From Paratrimastix pyriformis (lineage: Eukaryota; Preaxostyla; Paratrimastigidae): DNA of 42,718 bases. Below are positions 38,485 through 42,718 of the stretch, in pieces. Position numbers and translations under genes: made by a program. How positions within the stretch are numbered: the stretch's first letter is position 1; each line of letters starts with the position of its first letter. The notes below the pieces were generated by a model, which did no database searches, was not told where the DNA came from, and was given only the letters and a program-made list of their open reading frames with translations. Location: positions 1 through 42,718 of the forward strand of contig JAPMOS010000245.1 of NCBI GenBank assembly GCA_027972325.1, written 5' to 3'.

Positions 38485-39389
38485 ATTCTCCTTCACGAGT
38501 TCGGAGAACGAGGGACAGCCTTCGTGGGATAGCCCCAAACAAACCCAAACCAAGAAAGAGTGAACACTTGCACAGCAAGCACGCAAAACGGCACTGACAT
38601 CCAAAAATTGATCAAAAAGAATTTGAAGTGTCATGTCCGGCAGTCGACTTGTCCTTTTGCGCAATAAGCAAATCGCAACGCATATTTTATTCCAGGGTTT
38701 TCGGGTTTCTATGCTTTTTCAAGAATTTTCGAAGAGTTACTCGAGAGCTCTGAAGACCTTGCATTTTGTTTCGTCGAGTTGGGTTGACTTTTGGAATGAT
38801 CTAAGAGATGTCGGCCAACGTGCCGCTCCTTTGGCGCTCTGAAAGTGCTGGCCTTATTTCAATTGATTTTTCAAGGCCGCCTTGTCACTTTTCAACCCCT
38901 GCCTTGTAGCCTTGAACGACTGATCTCATTGATCAACTCATCGCGTCTCTCTCTTCCCACCTCCTCGTGGGTCGCCGCGTTTTACTTTGTGAGGGTTACA
39001 GGCCCTTTTGCCGGCCTCTCAACTTTCCCGGACGGACTGGAGAAGAATCACCTGGAATCTCAGAATCTGGGTCCTCCTTTCCGGGTCTGTGGCGTCACAA
39101 TAGCACTCGCTTTATATTTTGTTTTTACAAACCAAAACGGAAGGAAACAAAACTTCCAAACAAAGATCAGAAAAAAAACCAAAACGGAAAAGCAAAGAAA
39201 GATAGTCTTGATTCCGTTTTCGTGACCGTCCTGCGTGCAACTTTGAACTGGCTGAGCTCGTTGGGCTTGGGCCAATTTGCGCCATCCCCCGCAAAGACTT
39301 TCGGTTGGGGTATCACCCCAGTTTCCTTTGGAATGGCACTGTTCGTTGGTGCCTGGTCACCGTGACATGCGCTGGAATACTCATTGCTT
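38485..39389. repeat. Right arm of the large inverted repeat (with 36099-36892)
   Basis: Inverted match of the left arm, with an extra segment of about 100 bp. Open frames on both arms (for example with FRVSMLFQEFSKSYS) are kept only because the arms are alike; I do not read them as a gene. Confidence 0.88.
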
Positions 39390-39492
39390 CGGGACGAAGG
39401 ATGCCTGCTTGAGGTGTCGGTTCAGTTTCAAAGCAACCTTGATACATACGTTCACTGACAGACCCACCAGACCACCACGTCACGTTTTGAGC

Positions 39493-39736
39493 GAATCAGT
39501 TTGATACTCTGCTCATTCGGCCCCACGGGCCTCGTTCGACACGCCAGCAACCTCTGTTGTACAGTCTGTTTAATTCCTTTGAAGGAATTTATTCACTGGT
39601 CGATTTGACTTTGCGGTTGAAAGGGCTGACGAATCAGTTCGATACTCTGTTCGTTAGACCCCACGGTGCTCGTTTGGCACAACAACAAACTTTTTCATAC
39701 AGTCTGTTCAATTCCTTTGAAGGAATTTCATCACCA
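39493..39736 (+). repeat. 138-bp tandem duplication
   Basis: Copies start at 39493 and 39631, both opening GAATCAGTT and GATACTCTG and closing with TTCCTTTGAAGGAATTT, a near-palindrome. They differ by about 20 percent, so the duplication is old. Translation gives SLFNSFEGI in both. Confidence 0.8.
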
Positions 39737-41014
39737 GTGTCATTTGACAGGCGGCTTAGAGGATCTCGGAAATGCTGGTGGTCTCTTCTGGCCATGTCTC
39801 AGACTCTGCGGAGCCACTCAGTCTGTCGAAACACCTGGTTGGCAAATATTTCAGGCCAAAATCCTTCATGGGTTTTCAGGATCGAACAATGAGATGAATG
39901 GAATGCTGGGTCAACGGTTATCCGGCGAGGGACGCCCGTGCACTCGCTCTGGGCCCACGTCAGTGGATGACCTCCGCTATCAGCGTTTAGTCCACGTGTG
40001 ACTCTGAAATTCGCACGATTACTGGTCACGCGCGCAACTCATTTCGCGCTCAAGTTCTTCTCAAGCCGGTCTTCCATCTGGGGTTGATTGACCTGGTCGC
40101 TCGGGAGGGAGAATATAGCGAACGCTCCGAGTCACTTCTGAACAATCGACCAGTTGTCTTGTGGGTCTGCACTTGGCATCTTCACGTCGCCCTCTTCATT
40201 CCGTGGCCATTCTTTGTGCCAGAGGGCAAACCTCCCACTTCGAACCTCTCACTTCGCCAGAACGCTTGGCTTCGACCATCTTCGCGTGGCCGTGTTGTCG
40301 CGGAGCCCATGTTGTCGCGGGCAAGGCAGGAGGTCCCATGTCCACCACGCACCGTTCGACCAGGGAGCCGACTCATGGCCCTGATGATCTGCGGGCACAC
40401 AGGCGCGCACGTTCCTGCGGCACAACTCGCAGGATTTTACAACAACGCACACTGCGAGCTTCTCCTCTTCAACACACACTGGCGGTTGCAAGAGAGGAGC
40501 TTCATCTATTTTGGGCGCGCACCAGGGGAGCAGCCAACTCCCCGGTTTCGGATCGGAGACACGATGACTCCATGTCCCACATGGAACCATGGCGGTCGCC
40601 ACCCCACGTTTCAGAGGTCTTATACTCTTTCGGAACCGAGGGAAACACCCCGTTGCTCTTTCACACGAAATACGTTTAGAGGGAAGCATCGTGTGCTCGA
40701 CATGCCTGGGCCACCACCCCGCGCGGGACCGGGTGAGTATGACGTTCCCCTGGGGGAAGGGCCTGATCTAACAGATGTCCCCCAAGAGGAGGAGACGTGT
40801 TCTAGGGAACGGGTCTGTCTTTCCTCAAGTCCAGGATCGCGAGCTTCCAGGACACACACATAGGCCCCACTGTCGAGTTCTCTACTTCGACCATGCACAC
40901 CAGGGTTGTCCACCCCTCGTGACGGGGGTCTGCATCTGGCCTGGGGACTGGCTCCCCCCTTTTGCAAAAATGTGAGCGGTCAGGTACCCGACACACGTGA
41001 AGGAGAATGGAATG
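39737..41014. other. Stretch without a recognised gene
   Basis: An open frame of 259 codons lies on the plus strand (40084-40863), beginning MIDLVAREGEYSERS, with a CxxC...H-poor composition and no domain I recognise. Its antisense frames are equally open. The words TTTTGCAAAAATGTGAGCG (40961) and TTTGCAAAATGTGAGCG (41413) recur and tie the region to the 33.6-kb repeat. Confidence 0.3.
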
Positions 41015-41475
41015 TGTGACGGAGTGCCTCGTTACAAAGTCTGGCTTCGTGAAAGAGCCCTTCCCGACTCTGGGTGCGTAGAGACGAGCGTGAGGTCATC
41101 GCAGTTGTCCTCTTCTCCTGGCCCATTGGACCCACAACACCCGACGGGAGTGTCCCACCGTTCCTCCCGGGGACAACATCGCCCGGACAAGAGTCATGCT
41201 CACCGCGGACCCCACCAGAAAGGCTCCCATGACCCACGGGCTGCTCAACAACTCCTCAGTTGCCCAAGCCCAAGATCGTGAGCGTCCTGAACTCACACGT
41301 TGGCTCTTCTGTGGCCAGGGCATCCATGCTGAAAGGGGCGAGTGCCCCACTTCGGCCATGCACATCGGGGTCTCGTTGCGGGGTTCTTCGCGCGGATTGG
41401 GACTGCCTGCCTTTGCAAAATGTGAGCGTCGGGTCAACGAACGCACGTCCTCGTCCCCTACACCCGATCGATGAG
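41015..41475. repeat. Right arm of the inverted repeat with 33595-34105
   Basis: It is the inverted counterpart of 33595-34105, spanning GTGACGGAGTGCCTC at its start and GTCAACGAACGCACG at its end. Confidence 0.7.
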
Positions 41476-42400
41476 ACTGACACACTGGCGGCCGTTCCCT
41501 TTGGGACCCCCATTGGGCACGGGAGGAGCGCCCCAGGGTCCGGCGCTCTACAAGTGGGGCCCCAAATGAAGGTGGTGCAGCCGCAGCTTCCACCCGGCGA
41601 AGGGTGGACTACGCCAGCGGCCGAGGGCGCTCTACAAATACCCCGTTCAACTCTCAGCCTGGGCACGAGACGTCGGGCAAGCTTGACGGGAGCAGAGAGG
41701 AAAGTCTGTCGTCGCATCCTCTCTCCGCCCCTCTGGGTGAAACACCACTCGTGATCTCTGCGCACTCTCTCCGAGTGCGTGCCCTCAGCACCCACGTACA
41801 CCTTCCAGTCCCTGCCCATCACCCGGCTCATCCCATCCCCACCTCCGAGGGCCATGATGGGGCGGCTCCGTCCCGGGAGGGCGAGCATCCCTGTCTTGGA
41901 CCCATCACGATCACTCCTGCTTGGGGTCACTCTGTCCATTCACAGGCAAGGCTGAGAACAGTGCACTTGTCCGCCTTGCCCACAGCCGGGTGGCATTATT
42001 CCATAGTATTTCTGCTTCCCTACTCGGTGCTCTGCGGTGCTGTCCTGCCTGGAGTGGGATCACACTTCACACGGACGCGAACTATACTGAGAGCATTTGG
42101 TTGGGCGGGCCTGTGTTTGTCTGCGCCCACACCCTCACACAGACCGTACAGGGTCAGAAACAACAACAAACTGTGAGACGTCAGGGACGCGCGCATACTT
42201 GTGCACCCACGGGTCCCACGCTCGGGGATCGAGAGGTCCCAACAAGCTGGCGGTCAGGTCAGAAACAACTTTGGGATTTCGGCACTGCTAGGTCTAGAGA
42301 TTGGAGAGAATTCACTGACCGCCAGCAAGCCTCATAGTTGCACGTCGTTCCTCAATGGGTTCTTCCGATCCCGTGTGCGCTGTCACACCCGCACCTGAAG
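41476..42400. other. Stretch without a recognised gene
   Basis: Short open frames only; none has a recognisable domain. No tRNA, rRNA or clear promoter is visible. Confidence 0.4.
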
Positions 42401-42718
42401 TCGTGTTTTTCCAGGCGGGCCCTCTCTGTGACACATCTGGCACACCAACACCAGTGTTCGGTGTTTTTTCTTTGGGGTAGGCCTGCGCTTGCCCATGACC
42501 ATCACCCCAACACTGGGACCCTGTGTGATTTCAGCGCGTATCTGCTCGTTTACGTGCCGCACCGCGGGTTTTCATGAGGGCGCTCCGTTGGATTTCCGGT
42601 GCCTCGGTGTGTACGTTGACTCACCAACACCGTGACGATGGCATGCATGCACCGCTGGTTTTTTCAGGAGGGCGATCCGTGGTATGTTCGGATGCGGTGC
42701 CCGTGGGTGCCACCAACA
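42400..42718. repeat. Degenerate tandem repeats ending in CACCAACAC
   Basis: Related segments read GTTTTTCCAGGCGGGCC (42403), GGGTTTTCATGAGGGCG (42566) and GGTTTTTTCAGGAGGGCG (42657), each followed within about 60-70 bp by CACCAACA. The last copy is cut by the window end. Confidence 0.55.

Noticed and set aside
38633-39365. Small genes in the inverted repeat arms
   Set aside because: The frames match between arms only because the DNA does; there is no start context or known domain.
40084-40863. A 259-codon plus-strand gene
   Set aside because: No domain, no codon pattern that sets it apart from the antisense frames, and it lies in repeat-derived sequence.

Overview
The window is a repeat-dense, GC-rich stretch of nuclear DNA from a eukaryote, probably a microbial eukaryote such as an alga or other protist. 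Evidence for a eukaryote is about ten short (46-78 bp) GT-AG introns in one gene, an APE-type LINE, several DIRS-type tyrosine-recombinase retrotransposons, Gypsy-like LTR fragments, and minisatellites. I cannot name the species. I see no rRNA or tRNA gene and no ordinary housekeeping gene.

Layout. 1-3.3 kb: an old DIRS element on the + strand (RT, RNase H, methyltransferase-like and recombinase remains) with a terminal inverted repeat. 3.8-5.4 kb: a DIRS terminal fragment, then a short ORF-bearing retroposon ending in a CUUCGG hairpin and a CA tail. 5.6-10.2 kb (-): an intron-bearing gene joining a ParB-like domain to an N6/N4 DNA methyltransferase domain through long disordered linkers. 10.2-10.9 kb: five 142-bp tandem repeats lying between that gene and a divergent acidic ORF (10.96-11.77 kb, +). 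11.8-17.8 kb (-): a LINE (endonuclease, RT, RNase H, zinc knuckle, novel C-terminal domain). 17.8-19.9 kb (-): a DIRS gag with its 5' terminus. 19.9-21.9 kb (+): two copies of a Gypsy-like integrase 3' region, one with the catalytic core. 22.1-22.75 kb (-): a tyrosine recombinase fragment. 22.8-24.2 kb (+): a second ORF-bearing retroposon of the 4-kb type. 24.55-26.2 kb (+): a partial DIRS element. 26.2-31.7 kb (+): a nearly whole DIRS element. 31.7-33.6 kb (+): an LTR-like promoter block and gag-like remains. 33.6-42.7 kb: nested inverted repeats, two 16-bp minisatellites, Gypsy gag/protease remains on the - strand, and degenerate tandem repeats.

Points of most interest: (1) the ParB/DNA-methyltransferase gene, whose parts resemble phage or bacterial modules but which carries spliceosomal introns with an unusual GTCTGY donor; (2) a 3'-terminal RNA hairpin, with a constant UUCG loop and compensating stem changes, shared by the LINE and two smaller retroposons, pointing to a LINE and its dependent partners; (3) adenine-methyltransferase-like modules on different kinds of element in one window.

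Coordinates of old elements are approximate unless a sharp repeat edge is described. Intron calls come from reading frames and GT-AG borders only.
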